From assembly GCA_016866355.1 (NCBI GenBank), contig VGMN01000008.1:1-64000 (forward strand): DNA of 64,000 bases, written 5' to 3'. This stretch comes from Bacteroidota bacterium. Its GTDB lineage: Bacteria > Bacteroidota > Bacteroidia > Chitinophagales > Chitinophagaceae. Under the pieces are notes generated by a model. The model worked only from the letters and a program-made list of their open reading frames with translations, did not search any database and had not been told where the DNA came from. Position numbers and translations under genes: made by a program. Positions 1 through 9,659 of this stretch are shown here, in pieces (positions within the stretch are counted from its first letter, which is position 1; the number at the start of each line of letters is the position of its first letter).

Positions 1-10
1 GGTAACCACT

Positions 11-18
11 TATTTTTG
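11..18 (+). promoter_or_regulatory. Bacteroidota -7 box for the polyprenyl synthetase gene
   Basis: TATTTTTG fits the TAnnTTTG -7 consensus of the Bacteroidota primary sigma factor. It ends 8 bases before the ATG, so the transcript would be leaderless or nearly so. The upstream -33 region lies outside the window. Confidence 0.6.
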
Positions 19-26
19 TCCCCTGC

Positions 27-989
27 ATGAACCTACCCACCCACCTGGTACGGGAAGAATTAGAAATTTTTGAATCGAAGTTCAAGGAAGCGGTACAAAG
101 CCAAGCCCCCCTGCTCGATCGAATCATGCGGTATATTGTAAAACGCAAAGGCAAACAATTAAGACCGCTTTTTGTGTTACTCTCCGCAAAACTCTGCGGA
201 ACAGTCAACGATTCCGCCTACCGGGCTGCTTCCTTAGTTGAAATCCTGCATACGGCTACCTTAGTACATGATGATGTGGTGGATGATTCTAGCGAACGAA
301 GAGGATTTTTTTCAACCTATGCCCTATGGAAAACCAAAGCAAGCGTATTGATTGGAGATTATCTACTGGCAAAAGGATTATTATTAACGCTGGAGCATCA
401 AGATTATAAGCTATTGCACATTTTATCTGAAGCGGTAAAAAAAATAAGTGAGGGCGAACTGTTACAACTTGAAAAAGCACGTAACCTGAATTTACAGGAA
501 GAAGTATACTATGATATCATACGAAGCAAAACAGCCTCCTTATTAGCATCAGCTTGTGCAGCTGGAGCGTGGGCCACTAGTCAAAATGAAGTCTCCAGCA
601 ATCGACTAAAAAAATTTGGAGAACTCGCCGGGATGGCCTTTCAAATCAAGGATGACCTCTTTGATTACGCGAGTGAAGACATTGGCAAGCCTACTGGCAA
701 TGATATCAAAGAGCGTAAATTAACCCTGCCATTGATCTACACCCTTAATAAAGTGGACCGATCAATACGAAGAAAAATAATTTATATCGTTAAGAACCAA
801 AAAGAAGATAAAGAGCAATTGAATTGGTTAATTGGTGAAGTCATAAAAGCAGGAGGCATTGAGTATTCCATTCAAAAAATGAATGCATTCAAAGAGGAGG
901 CCATAAAAGAACTGCATCACTTTCCGGACAATCCCATCCGAAAAGGGTTAGAAGATATGGTCAGATTTGTAACTGATAGAAAATATTGA
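27..989 (+). CDS. Polyprenyl synthetase family protein (trans-isoprenyl diphosphate synthase)
   Basis: Condenses isopentenyl diphosphate onto an allylic diphosphate to make a polyprenyl chain, probably the octaprenyl or similar side chain of menaquinone. The 320 residues match the family length. Visible motifs are KGKQLRP at 41-47 (diphosphate binding), the first aspartate-rich motif DDVVD at 82-86 and the second, DDLFD, at 209-213, which bind the Mg-diphosphate. The basic GNDIKERKLTLP segment follows at about 224-235. There is no membrane segment, so the protein should be cytoplasmic. recJ begins 4 bases after the stop and is probably co-transcribed. Product chain length cannot be read from the sequence, so no symbol is given. 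Confidence 0.9.
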   Translation: MNLPTHLVREELEIFESKFKEAVQSQAPLLDRIMRYIVKRKGKQLRPLFVLLSAKLCGTVNDSAYRAASLVEILHTATLVHDDVVDDSSERRGFFSTYALWKTKASVLIGDYLLAKGLLLTLEHQDYKLLHILSEAVKKISEGELLQLEKARNLNLQEEVYYDIIRSKTASLLASACAAGAWATSQNEVSSNRLKKFGELAGMAFQIKDDLFDYASEDIGKPTGNDIKERKLTLPLIYTLNKVDRSIRRKIIYIVKNQKEDKEQLNWLIGEVIKAGGIEYSIQKMNAFKEEAIKELHHFPDNPIRKGLEDMVRFVTDRKY

Positions 990-993
990 GGCG

Positions 994-2697
994 TTGGAAA
1001 AAAGGTGGATTATAAAATCGGTTGACAAAGAAAAAGTCAATGCACTACAACAGGCCTTGCAAGTGCATCAAGCCCTTCCTACCCTATTATTACAAAGAGG
1101 CATCGAGGATTTTGAACAAGCACGCGCCTATTTCCGACCCCGCTTAGAAGACTTGCACAGTCCTTGGCTTTTTAAGGACATGGACAAAGCTGTAACCAGG
1201 GTTGAAAAAGCAATTTCACAGCAAGAAAAAATATTGATTTACGGAGATTACGATGTGGATGGCACTACGTCAGTGGCAAGCTTTTACTTATTTCTTCGCT
1301 CCATTCATCCAGCTTTAGATTACTACATCCCACACCGATACAAAGAAGGATATGGAATCAGCAAAGCAGGAATTGATTATGCTGCTGCTAATGGGTTTTC
1401 ACTTATCATTTCCCTTGACTGTGGAATTAAATCTGTAGAATTGGTTCAGTATGCAAAAACCTTAGGGATTGATTTTATTATATGTGACCACCACCTGCCC
1501 GATTCTATTCTTCCAGCGGCGGTTGCCATCTTAAATGCAAAACAACCCGATTGCCCTTACCCTTATAAAGAATTGTGTGGATGCGGAGTAGGATTCAAAT
1601 TAATGTGTGCGCTAGAGGAAAAACTACAGCTACCCGATAATCCATCACTTAAACACCTGGATTTACTTGCTACTGCCATTGCGGCTGATATTGTTCCAAT
1701 GACTGGCGAAAACAGAATTTTAGCCTTTCATGGTTTACTGAAAGCCAATAAAAATCCTAATCCAGGGATTGCAGCACTTTGCGAACTAAGTAATTTGAAA
1801 CAAGAACTAGATATTCAAAAACTTGTTTTTATCATAGCCCCACGAGTCAATGCCGCTGGAAGAATGGATGAGGCTGGGAAGGCTGTTGAACTTTTTATAG
1901 CAAACGATAAAGCAGCCGCAATTCATTTTGCATCACAACTTCATAGTGATAACTCCGATAGACGCGAGGCTGATCGGCAGATTACCCGAGAGGCACTGGA
2001 AATGCTTGAATCGGATACTACCATTCATCAGAAAAATGCAACCGTGGTCTATCAACCACATTGGCACAAAGGAGTGGTTGGAATTGTAGCGTCTAGACTG
2101 ACGGAGCATTATTACCGACCAACAGTGGTCCTGACAAAATCCGGAGAAATAGTTGCGGGTAGTGCCAGAAGTGTCATTGGGTTTAATCTTTACGAAGCTA
2201 TACATGCCTGCAAAGAATATTTATTAGGATATGGTGGCCATTTTGCAGCAGCGGGAATGACCTTAGAAGAAAAAAATGTAGTTGCATTTGCCGCGGCCTT
2301 TGAAAAAGTAGTAACGGCCACTATCCAACCTGAGCAAAAAGTTTCGCTGATTGAAATTGATTTAGCAATTGACTTGCAGGCACTGAACTGGAATCTGTAC
2401 AAATTAATTGGACAAATGGAACCTTTTGGTCCTGATAATTTTCGTCCGGTTTTTTTAGTCAGCGGTGTTTGGAATACCGGCTACTCAAAAATTGTTAAGG
2501 ATGAACACATTCGTTTCTCCATTACAGATGGCCAACACACATTCAATGGAATTGGTTTTGGCCTAGCAAAAAAATTCACGTTGCTACAGCAACAACAACC
2601 GATTGATATTGTATTCACCTTGGATGAAAATGATTTCAATGGCCAACGCAGCTTACAAATGCGTGTGATGGATATTCGAAGGCATATACCCGCATGA
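994..2697 (+). CDS. recJ: Single-stranded-DNA-specific 5'-3' exonuclease RecJ
   Basis: Degrades single-stranded DNA 5' to 3' in RecF-type recombination and in base-excision and mismatch repair. The 567 residues are the usual length for RecJ. The DHH phosphoesterase core shows GDYDVDG at 84-90, DCG at 142-144, DHH at 165-167 and GCGVG at 196-200. The DHHA1 domain shows RVNAAGRM at about 284-291, HKGVVGIVASRL at 358-369 and GGHFAAAG at 414-421. A C-terminal OB-like segment follows. The start is TTG, 4 bases after the previous stop. The next in-frame ATG is at residue 63, too far in, so TTG is preferred. It is probably translated from the upstream gene's mRNA. Confidence 0.93.
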   Translation: MEKRWIIKSVDKEKVNALQQALQVHQALPTLLLQRGIEDFEQARAYFRPRLEDLHSPWLFKDMDKAVTRVEKAISQQEKILIYGDYDVDGTTSVASFYLFLRSIHPALDYYIPHRYKEGYGISKAGIDYAAANGFSLIISLDCGIKSVELVQYAKTLGIDFIICDHHLPDSILPAAVAILNAKQPDCPYPYKELCGCGVGFKLMCALEEKLQLPDNPSLKHLDLLATAIAADIVPMTGENRILAFHGLLKANKNPNPGIAALCELSNLKQELDIQKLVFIIAPRVNAAGRMDEAGKAVELFIANDKAAAIHFASQLHSDNSDRREADRQITREALEMLESDTTIHQKNATVVYQPHWHKGVVGIVASRLTEHYYRPTVVLTKSGEIVAGSARSVIGFNLYEAIHACKEYLLGYGGHFAAAGMTLEEKNVVAFAAAFEKVVTATIQPEQKVSLIEIDLAIDLQALNWNLYKLIGQMEPFGPDNFRPVFLVSGVWNTGYSKIVKDEHIRFSITDGQHTFNGIGFGLAKKFTLLQQQQPIDIVFTLDENDFNGQRSLQMRVMDIRRHIPA

Positions 2698-2727
2698 AAA
2701 TACCCGGCCGCCAACGCAACCGGGTAT
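2697..2727 (-). terminator. Intrinsic terminator after the lamin-tail protein gene
   Basis: Arms ATACCCGG (2700-2707) and CCGGGTAT (2720-2727) pair around a 12-base loop. Read on the minus strand the stem runs into TATTTTC, a short T-run. It lies between two convergent genes and may also slow plus-strand transcription, although there is no T-run on that side. Confidence 0.5.
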
Positions 2728-2749
2728 AGCAGAAATCTTTTGTACTAGA

Positions 2750-5700
2750 CTATTGAATGACCAATTGTTGCACACCAACCTGTATGCTTTCGTTAGCCAA
2801 TACAACTCTATAAATTCCAAACGACAACGTTTCAGGCAAGGCAATCAATTCATTAATATATGTTCCTTGAACATTAAGCTGCTTTTGCCAAACACATTGT
2901 CCTTGCTGGTTGTACAGCAATAACGTGTAATTACCTGTGGTAAGAGGAGTCTGCGTAACACGTATTATTGCACCGCGTGATGCCGGACTTGGGAATAGCT
3001 TAAATCCATCACCAATACGGAGTGTGGTAAAAGATTGTTGCGTTCCATAATTGATGGCCCCGGTGGTGGTAACATAAGCTTTGTAATAATAAGTAGTGCC
3101 TTGTTGCAATCCGGAAAGCGCAACCGAATAATTGGCATTGGCATTAGTAGTAGCGGCTACTCTAGTTCCAGTTCCGTTTGCAAAACCATTTATTGTGCTG
3201 TACTCGATCCCATAACCTGAAAGTGCAGCACAGCCTCCAGTCCCAAATGAACTTGCCAGTGTTGCCGAACTAGTGGTAATACCAGTAGCAGCACCAGTAA
3301 CAACACTAGGAGGAGTATTAACGCCATTACCCGAAGCAGCTACTCCGGTAGCCGTTGCACCACCGCCGGATATTGGAATGACTCCTGCATATGCTTGAAT
3401 AGCAGTTGGTAAAAACCGTACATAAACAATCAATGTTTGAGTACCTCCGGATTGCAATAATCCAATCACATCGCTGTAGGAGCCCGTGGATGTTTGACTA
3501 AAAGTAAACCCAGTTAAAGGTCCAACAGTTATTAATGCATTTGTGAGGTTAGTACCTGTAATAGTAAACGAGTAAGGCCCTCCAATTGCACCCACACAAA
3601 CATTGCCAAATGAAGTAAGCGAGGAGACACTTAATTGAGCGGGCGGTGGAGCCGAAGTAGTGAACGATTGTTGACCTCCATAGGAAGTGCCCCCACTGTT
3701 GGTTGCATAGGCTTTATAATAATAAGTAGTACCTGCACTCAATCCACTCAAAGTGGAACTGAAATTTCCACTAGCCAAATTGGAAGAGGCAACCCTTGTT
3801 CCAGTTCCATTTGTAAATCCATTGGTTGTGCTATACTCAATGCCGTATGCCGTTACAGCACCGCAACCCGTTGCTGTAATTGAACCAGCTAATGTGGCTG
3901 CTGTTCCACTGATTCCACTACTTGCCCCAGAAGTAACAGCAGGAGCTGTATTAATACCACTGCCACTAGCAGCTACGGTTGTTGCAGCTGCTACACCCCC
4001 ACCAGCAACAGCAATATTTCCATTATAAGATTGAACAGCCGTTGGTGAAAATCTAACAAATACTTGCTGCGAGTAGCTACCGCCAGTTTGGCTCAATGAA
4101 AGTGTACTTGTATACGTACCGTTGGAGGTAGTGGCATAACTGTACCCATCAAGTGCCGCCACGGTTACAGCAGCCGTTGATAAATTACTGCCGGTAATGG
4201 TAAAAGAGGAAGGACCCGCGGATGTATTAATACAAACTGAACCAAATCCACTTAAAGCACTAACAGACATCGTTGGATTTAATGAAACAGTTGTAAAACT
4301 TTGTTGTGCCCCATAAGCTGTACCAGCAGCAGTAACTGCATAACTCTTATAATAATAAGTTGTTCCAGCAGTCAACCCACTTAGGTTAACTGAAAAGTTT
4401 CCACTAGCTAGATTAGCTCCAGCAACTTGTGTACCGCTTGTAAAATTATTTGTTGTACTATACTCAACTCCGTAAGCTGAAACGGTACCACAACCATTGG
4501 CAGTGATGGCTCCCGCTAGTGTAGCCGCAGTTTGAGATATACCAGTGGCAACGCCCGTTGTAGTTGTAGCCAACGTATTCACTCCCGACCCAGCCGCAGC
4601 AACATTGACTGCAGCTCCTAAACCAACCCCAGTCAATGCAATGTTTCCACTATAGGATTGAACGGCAGTGGGATTGAATTTTACAAACACCTCCTGCGAA
4701 AGAGAACTGCCAGTTACAGGAATAGACAACGAACTGGTATAACTTCCATTTGCTGTGGTAGCATAACTAAAACCAGAAAGTGACGCTACTGCCAAATTTC
4801 CGCTGGTTAAATTTGTTCCTGTAATAGTAAAAGAATTGGGACCCGCTGTTGTATTTATACAGACATTTCCAAATGCAGTCAATGCAGTAGTAGTGAGAGT
4901 GGGCGTGTTTGAGCTAGTTGTTACAGCAATCTCATTGGAATTTACAGAGGTCACTCCACCAGCAATTGCCCTGACCACAAAGTAATAAGTGGTTCCTCCA
5001 GTCAATCCAGTAACTCCATAGGTAGTTACATTGCCGACGTTTTGATTTTGAAGTATGTAATTATTGGTTGTACCAGTTGTGCTTCCTTTGATAATTACAG
5101 CAGAGATTCTACTGGTGCCTCCGGAGGCAATTGCTGCTCCTCCAACGCTATTATTACTGGTTTGTAACCAACGGACAGAGACTAGTGGTTTATTCGCTGC
5201 ATCAGTTGGCAAGGCAACATCAGTCAGCGCTCCCCAAGTTGATGCATTACCCGCAGCAACTGCGGTAGTTAACGCTACGGTGCCGCCCGTTACATCAGTC
5301 CATGAACCACTGGTTCCCACACGGTATTGAAGTTTGAAATCTTTAGGGCCCGTACTGGACGAACCCTGTAAAGAGGAAACAGTAATTGAAGTTGCCCCAG
5401 TGGTATTTACGTCAGCTTGCCAATATTTAGTATCGGCACCATTATCCCACCCATTTGTAGAGACAGCATATGGATTTGCCCCTGTAGTTCCTGTGGGACC
5501 ACCAGGCCAAGAAACCGTATTGCCACTAAATCCCTGTGGCGTTATAGTTTGAATTGAAATATTATTTGCATTGCCCACATCAGCAGTTTGTGCTGTAGCA
5601 GCAGCGGTAGTAAAATTCCAACCCGCCAATGTGCTGGTTACTTGTCCTGTTGATTGCGAATAAACATCCAAATAATACCCCACTGCACCCGTCACAGCAT

Positions 5701-6760
5701 TCCAATTAGCCGTGAATCCATTTCCACTCACTGCTGTACCTGCAGTGGCAACAGGGGCTGTAATTGCAACACCTGTACCAGATACTGCAGCAGTAGCGGT
5801 AGCACCACCACCTGAAAAATTCAGATTACCAGACCTTGCCCCAACTGCTTGTGGTTTGAATCGAACATAAACAGGAGTAGCCGCCAATGTAGCTGCACTG
5901 TATGCAATGGTAGCACTAGCCCCCCAAGTAGTGTTATTGGAAGAAACTTCAAAATCGGTAGAGGATGATGTGACAGTAATAGAACCAGGTGCACCCGTTA
6001 AATTAGCACCTGAAAGATTTGCAGCTTGTGAGGCCGTAGTAGCACCTACTGTTGTACTAGAAAAAGCAGTGTACGAAGCAATTGTTAGGGAAGGAGAAGC
6101 ACTAATGCAGAGTGCAACAGGAGAAGTACTTTTACGTGGCACTGGTGCTGTTACCACATCAAAATCATTATTATTATTATCAGTGTCTGTGCAACCGTTT
6201 GTTTTACGAACAGCGCCTTGGGTATTTACCAATGCAGTTCCATTATTTACAGTAGCATTACCTTCCCCATTATTAGAAGCGCCATATGAAACCAAGTCGA
6301 TAATCCCTGTTGCAGGAAGTGTACAAGGTGAGGCAGTTGCACCACATCCAAGTCCAGTAGCGCCATTCACCAACGCAACTTTTCCTGAACTTGCACTTAA
6401 TGAAAGATTGGTTGTTGTCAAATCTGGCGTTACAGGAAAATCTGCTCCAGCCGTTCCCAAGGTTCCACATTGAATAAACAGATATCCTCCTGCTGGAATA
6501 CTGGTACCAGCGGGAATTGCATATATCTGTGTAGCTGAGCCACCAAAATTTCCAGAGTTAGAACCATATTGAATTGAAAATCCATCCAATGACTGAGAGG
6601 CTGTGCTAACATTATGCAGTTCTACATAATCTGCTTTGTAAGTAGGAGAACCAGTAGTTGCCCCACCCCCTCCATATACTTGGCTAATCACTACAGTAGT
6701 AGATTGACCAAAAGAAGTAGAAGAAATTAAAACAAGGAGTGCAATGAATATTTTTTTCAT
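2750..6760 (-). CDS. Giant lamin-tail-domain surface protein with fibronectin-like repeats and type A T9SS signal
   Basis: 1336 residues. A signal peptide (MKKIFIALLVLISSTSFGQ) leads into a lamin tail domain at about 20-220 (VVISQVYGGGG, then YKADYVELHN and LDGFSIQYGS). Next come beta-sandwich domains including a fibronectin III-like segment, then three near-copies of a ~207-residue unit (see repeat entry). The C-terminal ~80 residues (from FKLFPSPASRGA) form a type A Por secretion signal, so the protein should cross the outer membrane by T9SS and be surface-bound or released. It is the last gene of the receptor operon, 12 bases after the DUF5689 protein. LTDs often accompany secreted nucleases, and a role in holding nucleic acid or matrix at the surface is inferred. 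No catalytic motif is seen. Confidence 0.85.
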   Translation of the reverse strand: MKKIFIALLVLISSTSFGQSTTVVISQVYGGGGATTGSPTYKADYVELHNVSTASQSLDGFSIQYGSNSGNFGGSATQIYAIPAGTSIPAGGYLFIQCGTLGTAGADFPVTPDLTTTNLSLSASSGKVALVNGATGLGCGATASPCTLPATGIIDLVSYGASNNGEGNATVNNGTALVNTQGAVRKTNGCTDTDNNNNDFDVVTAPVPRKSTSPVALCISASPSLTIASYTAFSSTTVGATTASQAANLSGANLTGAPGSITVTSSSTDFEVSSNNTTWGASATIAYSAATLAATPVYVRFKPQAVGARSGNLNFSGGGATATAAVSGTGVAITAPVATAGTAVSGNGFTANWNAVTGAVGYYLDVYSQSTGQVTSTLAGWNFTTAAATAQTADVGNANNISIQTITPQGFSGNTVSWPGGPTGTTGANPYAVSTNGWDNGADTKYWQADVNTTGATSITVSSLQGSSSTGPKDFKLQYRVGTSGSWTDVTGGTVALTTAVAAGNASTWGALTDVALPTDAANKPLVSVRWLQTSNNSVGGAAIASGGTSRISAVIIKGSTTGTTNNYILQNQNVGNVTTYGVTGLTGGTTYYFVVRAIAGGVTSVNSNEIAVTTSSNTPTLTTTALTAFGNVCINTTAGPNSFTITGTNLTSGNLAVASLSGFSYATTANGSYTSSLSIPVTGSSLSQEVFVKFNPTAVQSYSGNIALTGVGLGAAVNVAAAGSGVNTLATTTTGVATGISQTAATLAGAITANGCGTVSAYGVEYSTTNNFTSGTQVAGANLASGNFSVNLSGLTAGTTYYYKSYAVTAAGTAYGAQQSFTTVSLNPTMSVSALSGFGSVCINTSAGPSSFTITGSNLSTAAVTVAALDGYSYATTSNGTYTSTLSLSQTGGSYSQQVFVRFSPTAVQSYNGNIAVAGGGVAAATTVAASGSGINTAPAVTSGASSGISGTAATLAGSITATGCGAVTAYGIEYSTTNGFTNGTGTRVASSNLASGNFSSTLSGLSAGTTYYYKAYATNSGGTSYGGQQSFTTSAPPPAQLSVSSLTSFGNVCVGAIGGPYSFTITGTNLTNALITVGPLTGFTFSQTSTGSYSDVIGLLQSGGTQTLIVYVRFLPTAIQAYAGVIPISGGGATATGVAASGNGVNTPPSVVTGAATGITTSSATLASSFGTGGCAALSGYGIEYSTINGFANGTGTRVAATTNANANYSVALSGLQQGTTYYYKAYVTTTGAINYGTQQSFTTLRIGDGFKLFPSPASRGAIIRVTQTPLTTGNYTLLLYNQQGQCVWQKQLNVQGTYINELIALPETLSFGIYRVVLANESIQVGVQQLVIQ
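3027..4907 (-). repeat. Three tandem ~630-bp coding repeats in the lamin-tail protein gene
   Basis: Each unit encodes about 207 residues: an FGxVC...SFTITGTNL sandwich, then a fibronectin-like half ending TTYYYKAY...QQSFTT. Unit boundaries are near 3030, 3655, 4288 and 4905. DNA similarity is high, for example TATAATAATAAGT occurs near 3714 and 4346 with a one-base variant near 3080. This suggests recent internal duplication and possible length variation between strains. Confidence 0.8.
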
Positions 6761-6772
6761 ACAATGGTTTTA

Positions 6773-8890
6773 TTAATTCCAAGACAATTGAACATCATCG
6801 ATCGCAGAAGAGGGACGGTTACCACTCCCCGTAGTTGCAGCGAGAGTAACTATTCGAATCCATACTTTCTGATTTATATTATTCAACGCCGAACCAAAAC
6901 TTACTGTAACTGGCGTACTACTAAAAGTTCCCAGATTTGTAGTGAGTGTAGCAGGGTTAGTTGTGGCGGACGTAAAAGTTGAGGGATTATCACCCAAGCC
7001 ATATTCTACACGCCAAGCAGTAGTTCGCCCTCCAGGCGTAGCATCTAATGATTGAAGTAAAAAACTAAGCTGAAAATTAGTTTTAGCTGTGGTATTATCT
7101 AATAGTAACAGGAAAGCAGCACCAGGATCATAACCCGCCGCGCTAGTCTGACGGATTCCCAATGCACGATTTGTATGCGCTCCTTGCACAGCTGCATCGT
7201 TCGTGGAAGTCATGCCCGTAAAGGAGGCAAAGTTTTTCAACCCTGCACTAGTTTGATTCCAAGCTGTGGGACTCCCTAAACCAGTGGCAGGATAAAAAGG
7301 CATATCACCGGTGCCGATAGAAGTGGAAGTAGCACCAATTTTTACAGAAATACCTTGGGGCAATCCCGTTGCTATTCCATCAAAGTTTTGAATGTAGGGC
7401 GAACTAGTCAATGGAATGCCACTAGAGCCAGGAGGCGGACCGGCACCAGCCACCACATCAGATAAATTACGAATGGCTATTTGTTTTACCGTATTAAAAG
7501 GTGTGAGGTAACCCACAAAAGAATCAGCAGTTCCCGGAAAAATATTATTAGCAAAGGAAGCAGCTGTAGAAGTAAATGCAATAAGTGTTCCCGTGGCATC
7601 CGTCATTGTTACACTACCTCCCCAGCGGCCTGAAGTACCACCAACCAATGAGGTAATGTTAATAATTTTTACTAAAGTAGATTCCCATGCACGAAAATTG
7701 GTTTGAATAGCTGCAAAAGTGGCGGTACGCGGCGCAATAGATTTTCCAGTAGCAACACGCGTAGCATAGCCAAGTGGAACACTGTTGAGTTGAAGCAGCC
7801 CATTAAATTCAGTTAACTCCTGCCCTGTTATGTTGATATCGATTGAATCCCCTAAATCAAAGGAATGCGCACTTGAAAAACGAACACAAATACCAGCCAA
7901 TCCACTTCCTTGTTGGATATAAATATTTTGAGCATTTAAATTATTGGTAGCACGATCGCTGATTACCACTCCTGTTATGCGTTTATTAGTAGGAGCATAC
8001 GTAGTTGCACCCGTGTAAAGTGAACGAAGTTCAGCAATGGACAGTAATGTCGTAGGGCCTGTGCCACAGCGGGTAGAATTAAATCGAACATCTGCTGTAT
8101 CGCGAATTGTTAATTGTCGAGTTGAACCAAAATAGGAGTACACGCCAACCACAGCGCCATTACCGGCAGGCACTTTCACCTCAGCAAAATTTGAATAATT
8201 ACTAGTGCGTAATGTTATCCGATTTGCAGCAGGCACAGAACATCCCTGTATAATTCTATTGCCGGACTGTCCGGCATCAGCATATGTTTTTCCAGTATCG
8301 GTAACAGCAAATTCCATATCTTTAAGCCGAATCAACGTGCTGATATAGGGATCTTGCAGGGTTGTTGTAAGCTGCGTAGCGGAAACCTCAATTGGAACGA
8401 TAGGCTGATTCAATGCTCCTTTAATAATATGTTTATCAAATAAATTATAAGCCAACAGGGTAACACCTCCTTGGTTTAAATAAGCTGAGTCAATACCGCC
8501 TCCCAATTGGAGTGTTCCGCTATACTGCCCTAGATACAACCCATTTACTTTTACATATAGTTTTCTCCCAACCGGATAGGTATTAAAAAGATTAGCACTT
8601 CCTAAACGTAAAAGAATTCCACCTGTTGCATCTTGTATAGCAATCTGCTGGTAATAATTCCCACTACGATCATCACACACCACCACTCCTTCTATTACAT
8701 GATTGTCCGTAATAGCAACTGCGGCGCCAGCAGTATACCTAGTCTTCAAATCCTTGATACTAATGGTAGCCACTAAACCAGGGTCTCCAGTAGTGGCAGG
8801 TTGATCAAAACTTTTTTTACAAGCAACCACACTAAAAATTAATAAGGCAGCTGTGGCTACAAATAAGTTTGAATATTTTACTCTTAACAT
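6773..8890 (-). CDS. Lipoprotein with two DUF5689 (OB-like) domains and a C-terminal jelly-roll-like domain
   Basis: 705 residues from the ATG chosen here. This start gives a clean lipoprotein signal (MLRVKYSNLFVATAALLIFS, lipid-attachment Cys about residue 24) and leaves 10 bases after the upstream stop. Two OB-like segments have the pattern 'GVVxxD...IxIQ...GI.....Y/L.xGD...I.G...xYNGxLQL': about residues 65-132 and 303-370. The C-terminal ~200 residues (from YIQNFDG) look like a beta-sandwich binding domain. The OB pattern resembles the domain between the LTD and EEP parts of COG2374-type extracellular nucleases. It probably sits in the outer membrane next to the TonB receptor. Whether it faces outward cannot be read from the residues after the Cys (KKSFDQ). 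Confidence 0.75.
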   Translation of the reverse strand: MLRVKYSNLFVATAALLIFSVVACKKSFDQPATTGDPGLVATISIKDLKTRYTAGAAVAITDNHVIEGVVVCDDRSGNYYQQIAIQDATGGILLRLGSANLFNTYPVGRKLYVKVNGLYLGQYSGTLQLGGGIDSAYLNQGGVTLLAYNLFDKHIIKGALNQPIVPIEVSATQLTTTLQDPYISTLIRLKDMEFAVTDTGKTYADAGQSGNRIIQGCSVPAANRITLRTSNYSNFAEVKVPAGNGAVVGVYSYFGSTRQLTIRDTADVRFNSTRCGTGPTTLLSIAELRSLYTGATTYAPTNKRITGVVISDRATNNLNAQNIYIQQGSGLAGICVRFSSAHSFDLGDSIDINITGQELTEFNGLLQLNSVPLGYATRVATGKSIAPRTATFAAIQTNFRAWESTLVKIINITSLVGGTSGRWGGSVTMTDATGTLIAFTSTAASFANNIFPGTADSFVGYLTPFNTVKQIAIRNLSDVVAGAGPPPGSSGIPLTSSPYIQNFDGIATGLPQGISVKIGATSTSIGTGDMPFYPATGLGSPTAWNQTSAGLKNFASFTGMTSTNDAAVQGAHTNRALGIRQTSAAGYDPGAAFLLLLDNTTAKTNFQLSFLLQSLDATPGGRTTAWRVEYGLGDNPSTFTSATTNPATLTTNLGTFSSTPVTVSFGSALNNINQKVWIRIVTLAATTGSGNRPSSAIDDVQLSWN

Positions 8891-8900
8891 GGGCAAGATT

Positions 8901-9638
8901 TTATTGTATATCTGCTGCACTTCGAATGCCAATTTGTGTAGCATCCTGCGTAGTTGTTTTATAAATAGAAACATAACCAGTAATTGAGCGAGCGGCCGTG
9001 TTAACTGTAATGGCTGCTGCGGCCCTTACAAAAACCGTTAAACTGCCTGTAGCATCGGTTACCGTGTAAGTTGTACCAGTACTATTGGTGGAAGCTTGTG
9101 TAATGCTAGTCAAGTTATTAATCCTAACTAGTGTCGAGGCCCAAGTATTACGGTTTGCAATTATTTCAGCACAGGTTGAAATACGCGGCGTTATTGTTAG
9201 CGAGAGTGGTACAGTTACAATCTTATCCATTGGAACATTCTTTAATTCCAAATCACCATTGTAGAGCAACAACTGTCCAACGCCAGCCGCATCAATTTCT
9301 AAGACGGACCCAATAGGGTATACGGGCGAACCTACAACCGTATACAGATATATTCCACCCCCATTTTCATCTTGCAACCTAAAATTTCCAGCAGCCTCAT
9401 TGGCACTATTGGAGATAACAATTCCCCGTATCTTTTTAGTGCCAACAGGTACAAGTACTGTTCCTGTGCCAGGATACAATGCACGGAAATCGGCTATTTT
9501 CATCAATTCACTGGCAGGACTTGGAACAATAGGATCAGGGCCTGTTGGTCCAATAGGTTGCTTGTCACAGGAGAGTAAAGTAGTGGCAAACCAAAAGAAA
9601 CAGACCGGCAGTAATGAAATTTTTAATCGTATTGACAT
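8901..9638 (-). CDS. DUF5689 (OB-like) lipoprotein
   Basis: 245 residues from the ATG, with a lipoprotein signal ending LLSC (Cys 24) and then a Gly/Pro-rich linker. A single OB-like domain at about 68-134 shows KKIRGIVISN, GNFRLQDENGGGIYLYT, YPIGSVLEIDAAG and LLLYNGDLEL. A second beta-rich part carries WASTLVRINNLTS and TYTVTDATGSLTVF, a pattern shared with the next lipoprotein (ESTLVKIINITS, TMTDATGTLIAF), so the two are paralogues. It sits between the TonB receptor and the larger DUF5689 protein, where other Bacteroidota loci would have a SusD lipoprotein. The function is unknown. A TTG 18 bases upstream is an alternative start but spoils the signal peptide. Confidence 0.75.
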   Translation of the reverse strand: MSIRLKISLLPVCFFWFATTLLSCDKQPIGPTGPDPIVPSPASELMKIADFRALYPGTGTVLVPVGTKKIRGIVISNSANEAAGNFRLQDENGGGIYLYTVVGSPVYPIGSVLEIDAAGVGQLLLYNGDLELKNVPMDKIVTVPLSLTITPRISTCAEIIANRNTWASTLVRINNLTSITQASTNSTGTTYTVTDATGSLTVFVRAAAAITVNTAARSITGYVSIYKTTTQDATQIGIRSAADIQ

Positions 9639-9659
9639 AATTAATCGTTGATTCAAATG

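Noticed and set aside
5907-6473. 188-codon open frame on the plus strand
   Set aside because: It is antisense to the lamin-tail protein. The Val/Ala/Pro-rich product mirrors the Thr/Ala/Gly-rich codons of the real gene, and no start context or family match is seen. The same holds for other plus-strand frames in 3035-5552.
8891-8974. 28-residue N-terminal extension of the larger DUF5689 lipoprotein
   Set aside because: It would overlap the upstream gene and place the lipobox at residue 52, too deep for a signal peptide. The internal ATG fits better.
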